Source: Endozoicomonas euniceicola (GTDB lineage: Bacteria; Pseudomonadota; Gammaproteobacteria; Pseudomonadales; Endozoicomonadaceae). Taken from it: DNA of 64,000 nucleotides. Under the pieces are notes generated by a model that was not told where the DNA came from, made no database searches, and saw nothing but the letters and a program-made list of their open reading frames with translations. How positions within the stretch are numbered: the stretch's first letter is position 1; every line of letters begins with the position of its first letter. This document shows positions 43,010-52,039 of this stretch, piece by piece. The position numbers were made by a program, and so were the translations under genes. The stretch is taken from positions 1,240,001-1,304,000 of the forward strand of contig NZ_CP103300.1 of the NCBI RefSeq assembly GCF_025562755.1. The letters run 5' to 3'.

Positions 43010-43861
43010 ATGTTTACAAGCTGGAAGGAAGTCGCAGCAGAGAGAACCGTCAGTGCTCTGTCATACCTGCCCGATGTGTTCTGGAATGGGATAGGCCAAG
43101 CCGGGGCATGGTTGCTGGACCGCCAGAAGGGTCACATTGCCAGAGCTTCCATCAAGCTGGCTATGCCTGATATAGATCCTCAGCGCAGCCACCAGATAGC
43201 CAGGGAAGCCGCCCGACACAGCCTTAACTATGTACTTTCGCTTCCCCGTTTAAAGCACACCCGCTATCAGCTGCATAACCTGACGACCGTTCAGGAGGCC
43301 GTTGCCGAAGACCGGGGCGTTATTATCATATCGTTGCATACCGGACCACCCGATCTGGGCACCATGGCACTGACTCAGGAAGGTATCCAGACTAAAACTG
43401 TCATTGGTGCGGGTAAGCAAAGCCCATGGCTGAACAGCCTGGGACGCTCGGCCCTGCAACGAGCAGGCATCCAGTTTATTCAGCGCGGTAATCCAATAGC
43501 CGTACTTCAGGCCATCAAACAGAAATACGCCGTCTTTTTATACAGCGACATGCGTGCCAAGGAAATGCCGGTGACTTTCTTTGGTCAGAAAACTTCGGCC
43601 CCTGCCAGTGGCATCTATACAGCGATGTTGAGCAAAAGCCCAATTCTGTTCCATTACTGTACCCTGGCAGATAATGGTGAATGGCAGCTTCATTTCGAGC
43701 GTTTTGACATTGAGCTAAAAGACAATCGCAACAACAGTGTTCAACACAACCTGCAGCGACTAATATACAAAATGGAAGCCGTGATCAGAGAGCATCCAGA
43801 GTTATGGATATGGCATTACGACCGGTTCAAACTGAAAAAAAAGATCAGAAAACACGAATAG
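43010..43861 (+). CDS. LpxL/HtrB-family lipid A acyltransferase
   Basis: Membrane-associated acyltransferase of 283 residues. The catalytic Hx4D motif is LHTGPPDLG, followed by the conserved substrate loops (LGRSALQRAGIQFIQRGN; SDMRAKEMPVTFFGQ) and the WIWHYDRFK signature near the C-terminus. It adds a secondary acyl chain to lipid A or a related lipid. Shorter than E. coli LpxL and without a clear N-terminal membrane span, so a paralogue of uncertain position specificity. Confidence 0.88.
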   Translation: MFTSWKEVAAERTVSALSYLPDVFWNGIGQAGAWLLDRQKGHIARASIKLAMPDIDPQRSHQIAREAARHSLNYVLSLPRLKHTRYQLHNLTTVQEAVAEDRGVIIISLHTGPPDLGTMALTQEGIQTKTVIGAGKQSPWLNSLGRSALQRAGIQFIQRGNPIAVLQAIKQKYAVFLYSDMRAKEMPVTFFGQKTSAPASGIYTAMLSKSPILFHYCTLADNGEWQLHFERFDIELKDNRNNSVQHNLQRLIYKMEAVIREHPELWIWHYDRFKLKKKIRKHE

Positions 43862-43916
43862 TCTGCGCTTGATTGTGAAAACAGTAAGGGTTCGCTCCTG
43901 AACATCAGCTACTATT

Positions 43917-43980
43917 CGCTGTTGGCTGTTGGCTGTTGGCTGTTGAGCAGCTAATAGCCAGAAGCTAAAAGCCCGGTAAA
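43917..43980. repeat. Inverted copy of the AGCCAAC heptamer repeat
   Basis: Three GTTGGCT units (43921-43941) and a partial one, then GAGCAGCTAATAGCCAGAAG and CTAAAAGCCCGGTAA. Read on the minus strand this matches the element at 28265-28366 at nearly every head position, with 3 versus 8 heptamers. It lies just upstream of the first ART gene. Confidence 0.78.
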
Positions 43981-44023
43981 TGTCTGATTGCGCCTTTTTA
44001 TTGCTCCTGAAGTGGAAGTAAAG

Positions 44024-44791
44024 ATGTTAACCCTTGAGAGCGTAACCCACTACTCCAATATTCTTGAACTGACTAACCCTCATCATTTTCTCAATACTAC
44101 GACGATACCAGGGGCCTGTTACACTCCTGCCGACTGGTGTTCCGATGCTCCGGGCTTTTCAGAAACCGTTGTGGTCAAGGTTAAGCCCTCCTATTTTTCC
44201 GGCTACGTTTTTCGTGGGGACGCCAGGCCACCCGACCTTATCTTCGAGGTTGGTTTCGGCTTACAGCCCACATCAAGTAGCGCGAGAAGACATAGACTCA
44301 GAACGATTGGCGCTGTAAAAGGGGGAATTACTGGCAAGCACGGTATATCAACAAGTGTTTGTGCCAGCGTTTGTGGCCATTATTCTTCCCGGGCTTCAAA
44401 CCTCGATCCTTTTTCATCAGGTGCAGGTTTTGTCTACCTCATCGACGCAACAGAGTTTAAAGGTTTTGCCATACCATCCCCCCGCCCTAATGACCCGATA
44501 GCTGCACAAAACCCCATTTTAAAAGATATTTATGAGGTTAACTTTGCGTCTTATATTCCCGGATCTTACATCGTTGGTATAGTGTGGCCATCGGGCAGAA
44601 TAACCAGTGGATTGAAACACTGCCAAAGACCCTGGCTCGACACCCCCTCCAGAATCTGGCTGGCTGTCAACCCGCATTTTACCAAGCCAATGCTTGTGAC
44701 CGATACCATCATGGAAGGAATGGAAGCAGCCATGCAGGTGCAAAGCCATTTCAATGAGCGCCCAACAAGTTCCGCTGACACTAATAGATAG
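44024..44791 (+). CDS. CT-like ADP-ribosyltransferase, tandem copy 1
   Basis: 255 residues from ATG 44024 (GGAAG about 8 bases upstream). The R-S-E plan of cholera/pertussis-type toxins is clear: R64 in YVFRGDARPPDLIF, S109-T110-S111 in GISTSVC, and E171 in YEVNFASYIPGSYIVGIVW, which aligns with the CT segment EVSALGGIPYSQIYGW. The residue two before the Glu is Ile (I169), where CT has Glu, so an arginine target is not assured. No signal peptide. The C-terminal 60 residues are specific to this family. Target unknown. Confidence 0.88.
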   Translation: MLTLESVTHYSNILELTNPHHFLNTTTIPGACYTPADWCSDAPGFSETVVVKVKPSYFSGYVFRGDARPPDLIFEVGFGLQPTSSSARRHRLRTIGAVKGGITGKHGISTSVCASVCGHYSSRASNLDPFSSGAGFVYLIDATEFKGFAIPSPRPNDPIAAQNPILKDIYEVNFASYIPGSYIVGIVWPSGRITSGLKHCQRPWLDTPSRIWLAVNPHFTKPMLVTDTIMEGMEAAMQVQSHFNERPTSSADTNR

Positions 44792-44833
44792 ATACTCGAC
44801 TCAGCAGATTGTTACGTTGAATACCTTCATGCC

Positions 44834-44866
44834 AGTACCTCATTAAAATGATGTACTAATATTTTT
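44834..44866 (+). terminator. Terminator-like hairpin after ART copy 1
   Basis: AGTACCTCATT, two A, then AATGATGTACT form an 11-bp stem with one mismatch, followed by AATATTTTT. It is AT-rich, so strength is uncertain. The tight 2-base loop would open to four. Confidence 0.5.
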
Positions 44867-44930
44867 GTAAATTTACATCTTACTGCGGCTTTTTATTACT
44901 CCTGAAGTTGCTCCTGAAGTGGAAGAAAAG

Positions 44931-45701
44931 ATGTTGACCCTTAAGAGCTTAACCCACTATTCCAATGTTCTTGAACTGACTAACCCTAATCATTTTCTCA
45001 ATACTACGACGATATCAGAATCCTGTTACACTCCTGCCGACTGGTGTTCCGATGCTCCGGGCTTTTCAGAAACCGTTGTGGTCGATGTTAAGCCCTCCTA
45101 TTTTTCCGGCTACGTTTTTCGTGGGGACACCAGGCCGCCCGACCATATCTTTGAGATTGGTTTCGACTTACAGCCCACATCAAGAAGCGAGACAAGATAT
45201 CAGAGTAGAGTGACGGGCTCCGTGGGAGGGTATACCCGCGCATGCGGTATATCAACAAGCATTTGTGCCAGCATGGGCGGCAAATACGCTTTTGAGCCTT
45301 CACGCCGGGATCCGTTTTTTCCTAGCCCATATTCAGGTTACGTCTACCTCATTGACGCAACAGAGTTTAAAGGTTTTGCCATACCTACAACTCATCCTGA
45401 TGATCCACTGGCTAAGCAAAATCCTATTTTAAGAGAGATTGATGAGGTTAATTTTGCGTCTAATATCCCCGAATCTTACATCGTTGGTATCGTGTGGACG
45501 AGGGGCAACGAATATGAGGGAATGGAAAACTGCCAAGGCATCTGGTCCTATAGACCCACCCGGCTATGGTTGGCTGTCAACCCGAATTTTACCAAGCCAG
45601 TGCTTCTGACCGATACCATCATGAAAGGAATGGATGCAGCCAGGCAGGTGCAAAGCCATTTCAATGAGCACCCAACAAGTTCCGCTGACACTAATAGATA
45701 G
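44931..45701 (+). CDS. CT-like ADP-ribosyltransferase, tandem copy 2
   Basis: 256 residues. The N- and C-terminal parts are almost identical to copy 1, including the last 20 residues. R64 (YVFRGDTRPP), S108-T109-S110 (GISTSIC) and E172 (DEVNF) are all present. The stretch between the Arg motif and the invariant YLIDATEFKGFAIP strand differs strongly (GSVGGYTRACG; EPSRRDPFFPSPYS), suggesting variation around the active-site loop. The frame could begin at a GTG 12 bases earlier, but the ATG matches copy 1. Confidence 0.88.
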   Translation: MLTLKSLTHYSNVLELTNPNHFLNTTTISESCYTPADWCSDAPGFSETVVVDVKPSYFSGYVFRGDTRPPDHIFEIGFDLQPTSRSETRYQSRVTGSVGGYTRACGISTSICASMGGKYAFEPSRRDPFFPSPYSGYVYLIDATEFKGFAIPTTHPDDPLAKQNPILREIDEVNFASNIPESYIVGIVWTRGNEYEGMENCQGIWSYRPTRLWLAVNPNFTKPVLLTDTIMKGMDAARQVQSHFNEHPTSSADTNR

Positions 45702-45743
45702 ATACTCGATTCAGCAGGTTGTTACGTTGTATACCTTCATGCC

Positions 45744-45776
45744 AGTACCTCATTAAAATGATGTACTAATATTTTT
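45744..45776 (+). terminator. Terminator-like hairpin after ART copy 2
   Basis: Same hairpin and T run as after copy 1, exactly 910 bases further on. Copy 3 lacks it. Confidence 0.5.
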
Positions 45777-45840
45777 GTAAATTTACATCTTACTGCGGCT
45801 TTTTATTACTCCTGAAGTTGCTCCTGAAGTGGAAGAAAAG

Positions 45841-46620
45841 ATGTTGACCCTTGATAGCTTAACCCACTATTCCAATGTTCTTGAACTGACTAACCGTCAT
45901 CATTTTCTCAATACTACGACGGTATTAGGGGCTTGCTACACCCCTGGTAACTGGTGCTCCAGAGCTCCCGGGATTTCAGGAGCTGTTATGGTCGATGTTC
46001 AGCCCTCCTATTTTTCTGGCTACGTTTTTCGTGGTGACACCAGGCCGCCAAATCTTATCTTTGAAGATGGTTTCGAATTGCAGCTCACACCAGGTGACGA
46101 GAATACACGGGCGCGTACAATGATAGGCGCTGTAGGCGGTGGGGCTACTGGCATCTACGGTATATCAACAAGCGTTTGCGTCAGCGTTTGTGCCCAATAT
46201 TCACTTCGGTTTTCACGCAGGAATCCGCGATCACCCAGTACAGGTTCAGGTTATGTCTACCTCATCGACGCAACAGAATTTAAAGGTTTTGCCATACCCG
46301 CACCTGATCCTAATGAACGAGTGGTTATACACAATCCTATTTTAAGAGATATTTATGAGGTTAATTTTGCATCTAATATTCCCGGCTCCTACATCGTTGG
46401 TATCGTGTGGCCGCTGGGCAAAATAGATGCGGGAATGAAAAACTGTCGGTGTACATGGCCCTTCAGCCTCACCAGGATCTGGTTAGCTGTCAACCCGAAT
46501 TTCAGGAAGCCATTGCCATTGCTTCTGTCAGATGGAATCATGGAGGGAATGGAAGCAGCGAAGCAGGTGCAGGCCTACTTCAATGAGCGCCATAGTTCCC
46601 ACCTTTTAGGTCTGCCTTAG
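45841..46620 (+). CDS. CT-like ADP-ribosyltransferase, tandem copy 3
   Basis: 259 residues with R64 (YVFRGDTRPP), S109-T110-S111 (GISTSVC) and E173 (YEVNFASNIPGSYIVGIVW). More diverged than copies 1 and 2 across the whole length, with a different C-terminus (NERHSSHLLGLP). It shares the upstream intergenic block with copy 2 almost exactly. A transposon end remnant follows about 50 bases after its stop. Confidence 0.88.
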   Translation: MLTLDSLTHYSNVLELTNRHHFLNTTTVLGACYTPGNWCSRAPGISGAVMVDVQPSYFSGYVFRGDTRPPNLIFEDGFELQLTPGDENTRARTMIGAVGGGATGIYGISTSVCVSVCAQYSLRFSRRNPRSPSTGSGYVYLIDATEFKGFAIPAPDPNERVVIHNPILRDIYEVNFASNIPGSYIVGIVWPLGKIDAGMKNCRCTWPFSLTRIWLAVNPNFRKPLPLLLSDGIMEGMEAAKQVQAYFNERHSSHLLGLP

Positions 46621-46667
46621 CAGCAAGCGAACAAGCATCCCCATACTGGCCCGGACAGTAGGAACGA

Positions 46668-46716
46668 TCTTATATCCCCGCCCGCATTGGGCGAGGGTTT
46701 ACGACGATTTTGCTAA
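46668..46716. mobile_element. Solo end of the IS200/IS605 element
   Basis: 49 bases identical to the tnpA-side ends of the elements at 8486-8534 and 59951-59999 (TCTTATATCCCCGCCCGCAT through GGGCGAGGGTTTACGACGAT to TTTGCTAA), including the hairpin that TnpA recognises. No tnpA, tnpB or opposite end is nearby. It is a deletion scar, or a minimal end moved on its own. Confidence 0.85.
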
Positions 46717-46909
46717 AAAATGAAAACGTATTCAGTCAATTTTTCCTTCCCTGTTGAGCATCAAAGCGGCTAACAATAGCCAACAAAAGCTATAGACATT
46801 TGTACCTGCAGCCTCTATAAAGTGAGATACAGAGATCAAATACGCATCCACTGTCGTTCGATCCCTGAGAGATAAAATGCGCCCTGATACCAGAGAATAA
46901 CCAGCACAA

Positions 46910-46980
46910 ACAGCCTTGAGCGGAAAAACAGCCCTGAGCTGAAAACAGCCCTGAGCTGAAAACAGCCTTGAGCTGAAAAA
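46910..46980 (+). repeat. Four 17-bp direct repeats in the prkA leader
   Basis: Four successive units of ACAGCC(T/C)TGAGC(G/T)GAAA, beginning at 46910, 46928, 46945 and 46962. A fifth single unit (ACAGCCATGAGCGGAAA) occurs at 49011 just after prkA. Each set is followed directly by a hairpin. Confidence 0.88.
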
Positions 46981-47021
46981 ATGTGACTATCGTCACCCCG
47001 GGTGATGAACATTGCATTTTC
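46975..47021 (+). promoter_or_regulatory. Leader hairpin upstream of prkA
   Basis: Inner stem TCACC-CCG-GGTGA (46993-47005), extended by TCG/TGA; outer stem AAAATG (46978-46983) with CATTTT (47015-47020). It lies 67 bases before the prkA start. A paralogous structure with different bases but the same pairing lies before yeaH. Confidence 0.6.
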
Positions 47022-47087
47022 AAAAAGTAAATAAAAAGCAGTACGCCGAGAGGTTCACTCGAGGCCAGGCGGGGGAGCCAATAAAAA

Positions 47088-49010
47088 ATGTCTATTTTCA
47101 AGCACTATCAGCAACGGTTCGATTCCACTCAGCAAGAAGAGATGAGCCTTCAGGAGTATCTCGACCTCTGTAAGGTGGATCCCGGGGCTTACGCCAATGC
47201 GGCAGAGCGAATGCTGGAGGCCATCGGTGAGCCAGAGGTCATCGACACGGCCCGGGACCCGAGACTCAGCCGGATTTTTTCCAATAAACTCATCAAGCGT
47301 TACCCGACGTTTCAGGAATTCTATGGCATGGAAGAAGCCATAGAGCAGATTGTCTCCTACTTCAAACACGCAGCCCAGGGACTGGAAGAGAAGAAGCAGA
47401 TTCTCTATCTGCTGGGGCCGGTGGGCGGTGGTAAGTCCTCACTGGCCGAAAAGCTCAAGCAGCTGATTGAGCATGTGCCGTTCTACGCCATTAAAGGCTC
47501 CCCGGTGTTCGAGTCCCCCCTGGGACTGTTCAACCCGGAAGAAGACGGAAAAATCCTGACCGAAGAATATGGTATTCCCGGTCGTTACCTGAAGTACATC
47601 ATGTCGCCATGGGCGGTTAAACGACTCCATGAGTACGGCGGTGACATTTCCAAATTCCGTGTCGTAAAACTCTACCCCAGCCGTCTGAATCAGATTGCCG
47701 TTGCCAAGACCGAGCCCGGCGACGAGAACAATCAGGATATTTCCAGTCTGGTCGGTAAAGTCGATATCCGTCAGCTGGAAGAATTCTCCCAGGATGATCC
47801 GGATGCCTACAGTTTCTCCGGCGCACTGTGCCGCGCGAACCAGGGCATTATGGAGTTCGTGGAAATGTTCAAGGCTCCGGTTAAAGTGCTGCACCCACTG
47901 CTGACTGCGACCCAGGAAGGCAACTACAACAGCACCGAAGGTATGGGCGCCATTCCTTACGAAGGCGTCATTCTGGCGCACTCCAACGAATCCGAGTGGC
48001 AGTCCTTCCGCAATAACAAGACTAACGAAGCCTTTATTGACCGTGTCAACATCGTCAAGGTGCCGTACTGCACACGGATCAGTGAAGAAATCCGGATTTA
48101 TGACAAACTGCTGGAACACAGCTCCCTGAAAGACGCACCCTGCGCACCAGACACTCTGAAAATGCTGGCCCAGTTCACCACATTGTCGCGTATCAAGGAG
48201 CCGGAAAACTCTTCCATTTATTCCAAGATGCGTGTCTATGACGGTGAAAACCTGAAGGACACTGATCCAAATGCCAAGCCTTTACAGGAGTATAAAGACG
48301 CCGCCGGAGTCGACGAAGGTATGGAGGGTCTGTCTACACGTTTCGCCTTCAAGATTCTCTCCAAGGTGTTTAACTTTGACTCCACCGAGGTCGCCGCTAA
48401 CCCCGTACACCTGTTGTATGTCCTGGAACAACAGATTGAGCAACAGCAGTACGCTGAAGAAGTGCAGGACCGCTACATGCGTTATATCAAGGAATACCTG
48501 ACACCGAAGTATGTGGAGTTCCTGGGCAAGGAAATCCAGACCGCTTACCTCGAGTCGTATTCCGAGTACGGGCAGAATATTTTTGACCGTTATATCACCT
48601 ACGCTGACTTCTGGATTCAGGATCAGGAGTTCCGTGATCCGGATACCGGCCATATTCTGGATCGCGCCTCCCTGAACGACGAGCTGGAAAAGATCGAAAA
48701 ACCAGCCGGTATTGCCAACCCGAAAGACTTCCGTAACGAAGTGGTTAACTTCGTACTTCGCGCCCGTGCGAACCACGATGGCAAGAACCCGAGCTGGTTA
48801 AGTTACGAGAAGATGCGTGCAGTGATTGAGAAGAAGATGTTCTCTAACACGGAAGACCTGCTGCCGGTTATTTCCTTTAACGCCAAAGGCTCTCAGGACG
48901 ATCAGCGGAAACACGCAGACTTTGTCAGCCGTATGGTGGATTATGGTTATACCGAGAAGCAGGTACGTCTGCTGTCCGAATGGTACATTCGAGTGCGTAA
49001 GTCCCAGTAA
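47088..49010 (+). CDS. prkA: PrkA (YeaG) serine protein kinase
   Basis: 640 residues. The AAA+-like N-terminal domain has Walker A GPVGGGKSS and the family stretch SPLGLFNPEEDG; the C-terminal half resembles a kinase fold. PrkA acts in stress and nitrogen/starvation responses together with YeaH and YcgB/SpoVR, and the three genes are together here. The ATG has a strong ribosome site (GGGGGAG, 10 bases upstream). Confidence 0.96.
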   Translation: MSIFKHYQQRFDSTQQEEMSLQEYLDLCKVDPGAYANAAERMLEAIGEPEVIDTARDPRLSRIFSNKLIKRYPTFQEFYGMEEAIEQIVSYFKHAAQGLEEKKQILYLLGPVGGGKSSLAEKLKQLIEHVPFYAIKGSPVFESPLGLFNPEEDGKILTEEYGIPGRYLKYIMSPWAVKRLHEYGGDISKFRVVKLYPSRLNQIAVAKTEPGDENNQDISSLVGKVDIRQLEEFSQDDPDAYSFSGALCRANQGIMEFVEMFKAPVKVLHPLLTATQEGNYNSTEGMGAIPYEGVILAHSNESEWQSFRNNKTNEAFIDRVNIVKVPYCTRISEEIRIYDKLLEHSSLKDAPCAPDTLKMLAQFTTLSRIKEPENSSIYSKMRVYDGENLKDTDPNAKPLQEYKDAAGVDEGMEGLSTRFAFKILSKVFNFDSTEVAANPVHLLYVLEQQIEQQQYAEEVQDRYMRYIKEYLTPKYVEFLGKEIQTAYLESYSEYGQNIFDRYITYADFWIQDQEFRDPDTGHILDRASLNDELEKIEKPAGIANPKDFRNEVVNFVLRARANHDGKNPSWLSYEKMRAVIEKKMFSNTEDLLPVISFNAKGSQDDQRKHADFVSRMVDYGYTEKQVRLLSEWYIRVRKSQ

Positions 49011-49023
49011 ACAGCCATGAGCG

Positions 49024-49068
49024 GAAACTGCGGTTTTCGTCACCTCTGGTGATAAAAATTGCAGTTTC
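49024..49068 (+). promoter_or_regulatory. Leader hairpin between prkA and yeaH
   Basis: Outer stem GAAACTGC (49024-49031) with GCAGTTTC (49061-49068), exact over 8 bp; inner stem TCACC-TCT-GGTGA (49040-49052). Right after the prkA stop, preceded by one ACAGCCATGAGCGG unit. It is related in sequence and structure to the hairpin at 46975-47021. Confidence 0.7.
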
Positions 49069-49157
49069 ATAACAAGGACGACTCATGCCTTCTTTAAGGC
49101 ATGAGCCCCCCCTGCTAACGCACAAAACAATAAGCACAGTACCTAAGGAGAGCGTCC

Positions 49158-50444
49158 ATGAGCATCATCATAGACCGGCGCCTCAACGCAAAGAAGAAGA
49201 GTACGGTCAATCGCCAGCGCTTCCTCAGGCGCTACAAAAACCTGGTAAAAGAAGCGGTGCAGGACGCCGTTGACCAGCGATCCATTACTGATGTCGAAAG
49301 TGGCAGTGATATCAGTATTCCCAGAAAAGACCTGAGCGAGCCCGTCTTCCATCACGGTCAGGGCGGCCAGCACGAACAGGTTCATCCCGGCAACAAAGAG
49401 TTCAATACCGGCGACCGTTTCCAGCGACCGGAAGGCGGAGGTGGCGGCCAGGGCTCCGGTGACGGTCAAGCCAGTGACAGTGGCTCAGGCACCGATGAGT
49501 TTGTGTTCCAGATCAACCGGGAAGAATTTCTTGAGTACCTGTTTGAAGACCTGGCGCTGCCTAACCTGGTTCGCAAAGAGCTGAAAGACATTACCGAATT
49601 CAAACTCAAGCGGGCAGGCTTTACCTCGGCCGGTTCACCAGACCGTTTAAACATTGTCCGCTCACTGCGTGCGGCACATGCCCGGCGCATTGCGCTATCC
49701 GGTAAAGAGCGTCGGGAAATTCGTGAGCTGAAACGTGAACTGCGGGAAATGGAAGTCAGCCCGGCGGACACCGATCAGTTCCGTGCCAAAGAACTCAGAC
49801 AGCGCATTGCCGAACTGAACGGCAAACTTAGACGACTGCCGTTTATTGATGACTTTGACCTGAAATACAACAACATGACAAAGGTGCCACAGCCCTCCAG
49901 CAAGGCGGTCATGTTCTGCGTGATGGATGTCTCCGGCTCCATGACCCGGGAGATCAAGGATATCGCCAAACGTTTCTTCCTGTTGCTGTATATGTTTCTG
50001 GAAAGGAATTACGAAAAAATCGAAGTGGTCTTTATCCGCCATCACTCCGAAGCCAGAGAGTGTAACGAACACGACTTTTTCTATGCCAGGGAAACCGGCG
50101 GTACAGTGGTTTCTTCCGCTCTGCGCCTGACTGATGAAATTCTTCTGGATCGTTATTCGCCCAGTGAATGGAATATCTACATTGCCCAGGCCTCTGACGG
50201 GGATAACTGGGAAGCGGACTCCAGCAAGTGCAGTAAGATCATTAAAGAAAAGCTGCTACCCAAAACCCAGTATTACTCTTATGTAGAAATCACCGACCGC
50301 CATCACCAGAACCTCTGGCATGAATACAAGGTGATTGAGAAGGAGAATCCCGGACATTTCGCCATGCAGCAAATTCGTGGCCATGGAGACATCTACCCGG
50401 TATTCCGCAAGCTCTTCGAGAAGAAGGAGGCCGAGAATGCCTGA
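49158..50444 (+). CDS. yeaH: YeaH, DUF444 vWA-like protein
   Basis: 428 residues. DUF444 protein with a C-terminal von Willebrand A domain: the metal-site motif is VMDVSGSM, then IRHHSEARE and GGTVVSSALRL. The Gly/Gln-rich region around GGGGGQGSGDGQASDSGSG is typical. It works with PrkA in stress response. An AAGGAGAG ribosome site precedes the ATG. Confidence 0.95.
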   Translation: MSIIIDRRLNAKKKSTVNRQRFLRRYKNLVKEAVQDAVDQRSITDVESGSDISIPRKDLSEPVFHHGQGGQHEQVHPGNKEFNTGDRFQRPEGGGGGQGSGDGQASDSGSGTDEFVFQINREEFLEYLFEDLALPNLVRKELKDITEFKLKRAGFTSAGSPDRLNIVRSLRAAHARRIALSGKERREIRELKRELREMEVSPADTDQFRAKELRQRIAELNGKLRRLPFIDDFDLKYNNMTKVPQPSSKAVMFCVMDVSGSMTREIKDIAKRFFLLLYMFLERNYEKIEVVFIRHHSEARECNEHDFFYARETGGTVVSSALRLTDEILLDRYSPSEWNIYIAQASDGDNWEADSSKCSKIIKEKLLPKTQYYSYVEITDRHHQNLWHEYKVIEKENPGHFAMQQIRGHGDIYPVFRKLFEKKEAENA

Positions 50445-52008
50445 CAATGAAACCCTCGAACGAGAGTTAACGCAAAAGAAACCCGCCAAGCAGAACTTTA
50501 TCTCCACCGGTTCTGAGTGGACCTTTGAGCTGCTGGAACAATATGACCGTGAGTTTGCCCGTCTGGCCGACAAGTTTCGACTGGATACCTATCCAAACCA
50601 GATCGAAGTCATCAGCTCCGAGCAGATGATTGATGCCTACGCCTCCGTGGGCATGCCCCTGATGTACAACCACTGGAGTTTTGGCAAACAATTTCTCAGC
50701 AATCAGCAAAGCTACCAGCGGGGTCAGATGGGGCTGGCTTATGAAATCGTTATCAACTCCAACCCGTGCATCGCCTACCTGATGGAAGAGAACACCATGC
50801 CCATGCAGGCGCTGGTGATTGCACACGCCTGTTATGGTCATAACTCGTTCTTTAAGGGCAACTATCTGTTCCGGCAGTGGACAGACGCGGATTCCATTAT
50901 TGATTATCTGTTGTTTGCCAGGAACTACATTGCCCAGTGCGAAGAAAAGCACGGCGTGGATGCGGTGGAAGAAATACTGGACGCCAGTCATGCACTGATG
51001 AATCAGGGCGTAAACCGGTACGAACGGCCTCGCCCGATTTCACCGGAGCAGGAGAAAGCCCTGGCGAAAGATCGTGAAGAGTATATCCAGCGCAACCTGA
51101 ATGATCTGTGGCGCACCATTCCAATTAAAGAGACAGAGCAGCAGGCACAGGAATTCCGTTACCCACAGCACCCGGAAGAAAATATTCTGTACTTTGTCGA
51201 GAAGAATGCGCCGCTGCTGGAAACCTGGCAGCGGGAAATCATCCGTATCGTGCGCAAAGTGGCACAATACTTCTACCCTCAGCGACAGACACAGGTGATG
51301 AATGAAGGCTGGGCGTCCTTCTGGCATTACCACCTGATGCATGAGATGTATAACGAAGGTCTGATCACGGAAGGCTTTATTATGGAGTTCCTGCATTCTC
51401 ATTCCAATGTGGTGTTCCAGCCTGCTTTTGATGACCAGCGTTACAGCGGCATCAACCCTTATGCCCTGGGTTTTGCCATCTTCCAGGATATCCGCCGAAT
51501 GTGCGAGCATCCGACGGAAGAAGACCGCTACTGGTTCCCGGACCTGGCCGGTTCAGACTGGCTGGAAGCCGTCCACTTTGCCATGCGCAACTTTAAGGAT
51601 GAGAGTTTTGTCCTTCAGTATCTCTCGCCTAAAGTCATGCGCGACCTGCGCCTGTTCTGTATTAACGACGATGATCGTGAAAGCTATCTGGAAATCAGTG
51701 CCATTCACGATGAAACGGGCTATCGCAATCTGCGTGAGTCTCTGGCAGCCCAGTACAACCTGGGCAACAGGGAGCCCAATATTCAGGTCTACAGCGCCGA
51801 TGTCAGGGGTGACCGCTCACTGACACTCAGGCATTACATGCATAAGGGCCGGCCTGTTGAAGACGACAGCGCTCTTGAGATTATCAAACACCTGCGCAGG
51901 CTCTGGGGGTTTGATGTAAGAATGGAGTCTGTTGACCAGAATGATAAGCTCATCGCCCGCTATGAGCTTCCAACAGAAGAGCGCTATCAAGAGGAGGGTG
52001 TCGTATAA
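50437..52008 (+). CDS. spoVR: SpoVR family protein (YcgB)
   Basis: 523 residues. ATG 50437 is chosen because AAGGAGG lies 6 bases before it; it overlaps yeaH by 8 bases, so the genes are coupled. Conserved stretches: YNHWSFGKQF, HACYGHNSFFKGNYLF, MNEGWASFWHYHLMHEM and NPYALGFAIFQDI. The molecular function of SpoVR is unknown; it is regularly co-located with prkA and yeaH. Confidence 0.95.
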   Translation: MPDNETLERELTQKKPAKQNFISTGSEWTFELLEQYDREFARLADKFRLDTYPNQIEVISSEQMIDAYASVGMPLMYNHWSFGKQFLSNQQSYQRGQMGLAYEIVINSNPCIAYLMEENTMPMQALVIAHACYGHNSFFKGNYLFRQWTDADSIIDYLLFARNYIAQCEEKHGVDAVEEILDASHALMNQGVNRYERPRPISPEQEKALAKDREEYIQRNLNDLWRTIPIKETEQQAQEFRYPQHPEENILYFVEKNAPLLETWQREIIRIVRKVAQYFYPQRQTQVMNEGWASFWHYHLMHEMYNEGLITEGFIMEFLHSHSNVVFQPAFDDQRYSGINPYALGFAIFQDIRRMCEHPTEEDRYWFPDLAGSDWLEAVHFAMRNFKDESFVLQYLSPKVMRDLRLFCINDDDRESYLEISAIHDETGYRNLRESLAAQYNLGNREPNIQVYSADVRGDRSLTLRHYMHKGRPVEDDSALEIIKHLRRLWGFDVRMESVDQNDKLIARYELPTEERYQEEGVV

Positions 52009-52039
52009 CCCGACGCTCTGCCGCCAAACCACAACTCTG

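Larger units (their letters stand above)
44010..46620. repeat. Tandem array of three ART units (907 and 910 bp)
   Basis: Start codons are spaced 907 and 910 bases. The blocks 44792-44930 and 45702-45840 are nearly identical, including the phrase CTGAAGTTGCTCCTGAAGTG before each gene. The similarity of flanks but variability of the middle of the genes indicates duplication followed by diversification. Confidence 0.9.

Noticed and set aside
46910..46980. CRISPR or iteron origin in the 17-bp repeats
   Set aside because: Units abut without spacers, no replication gene is near, and the repeats belong to a leader repeated before yeaH.
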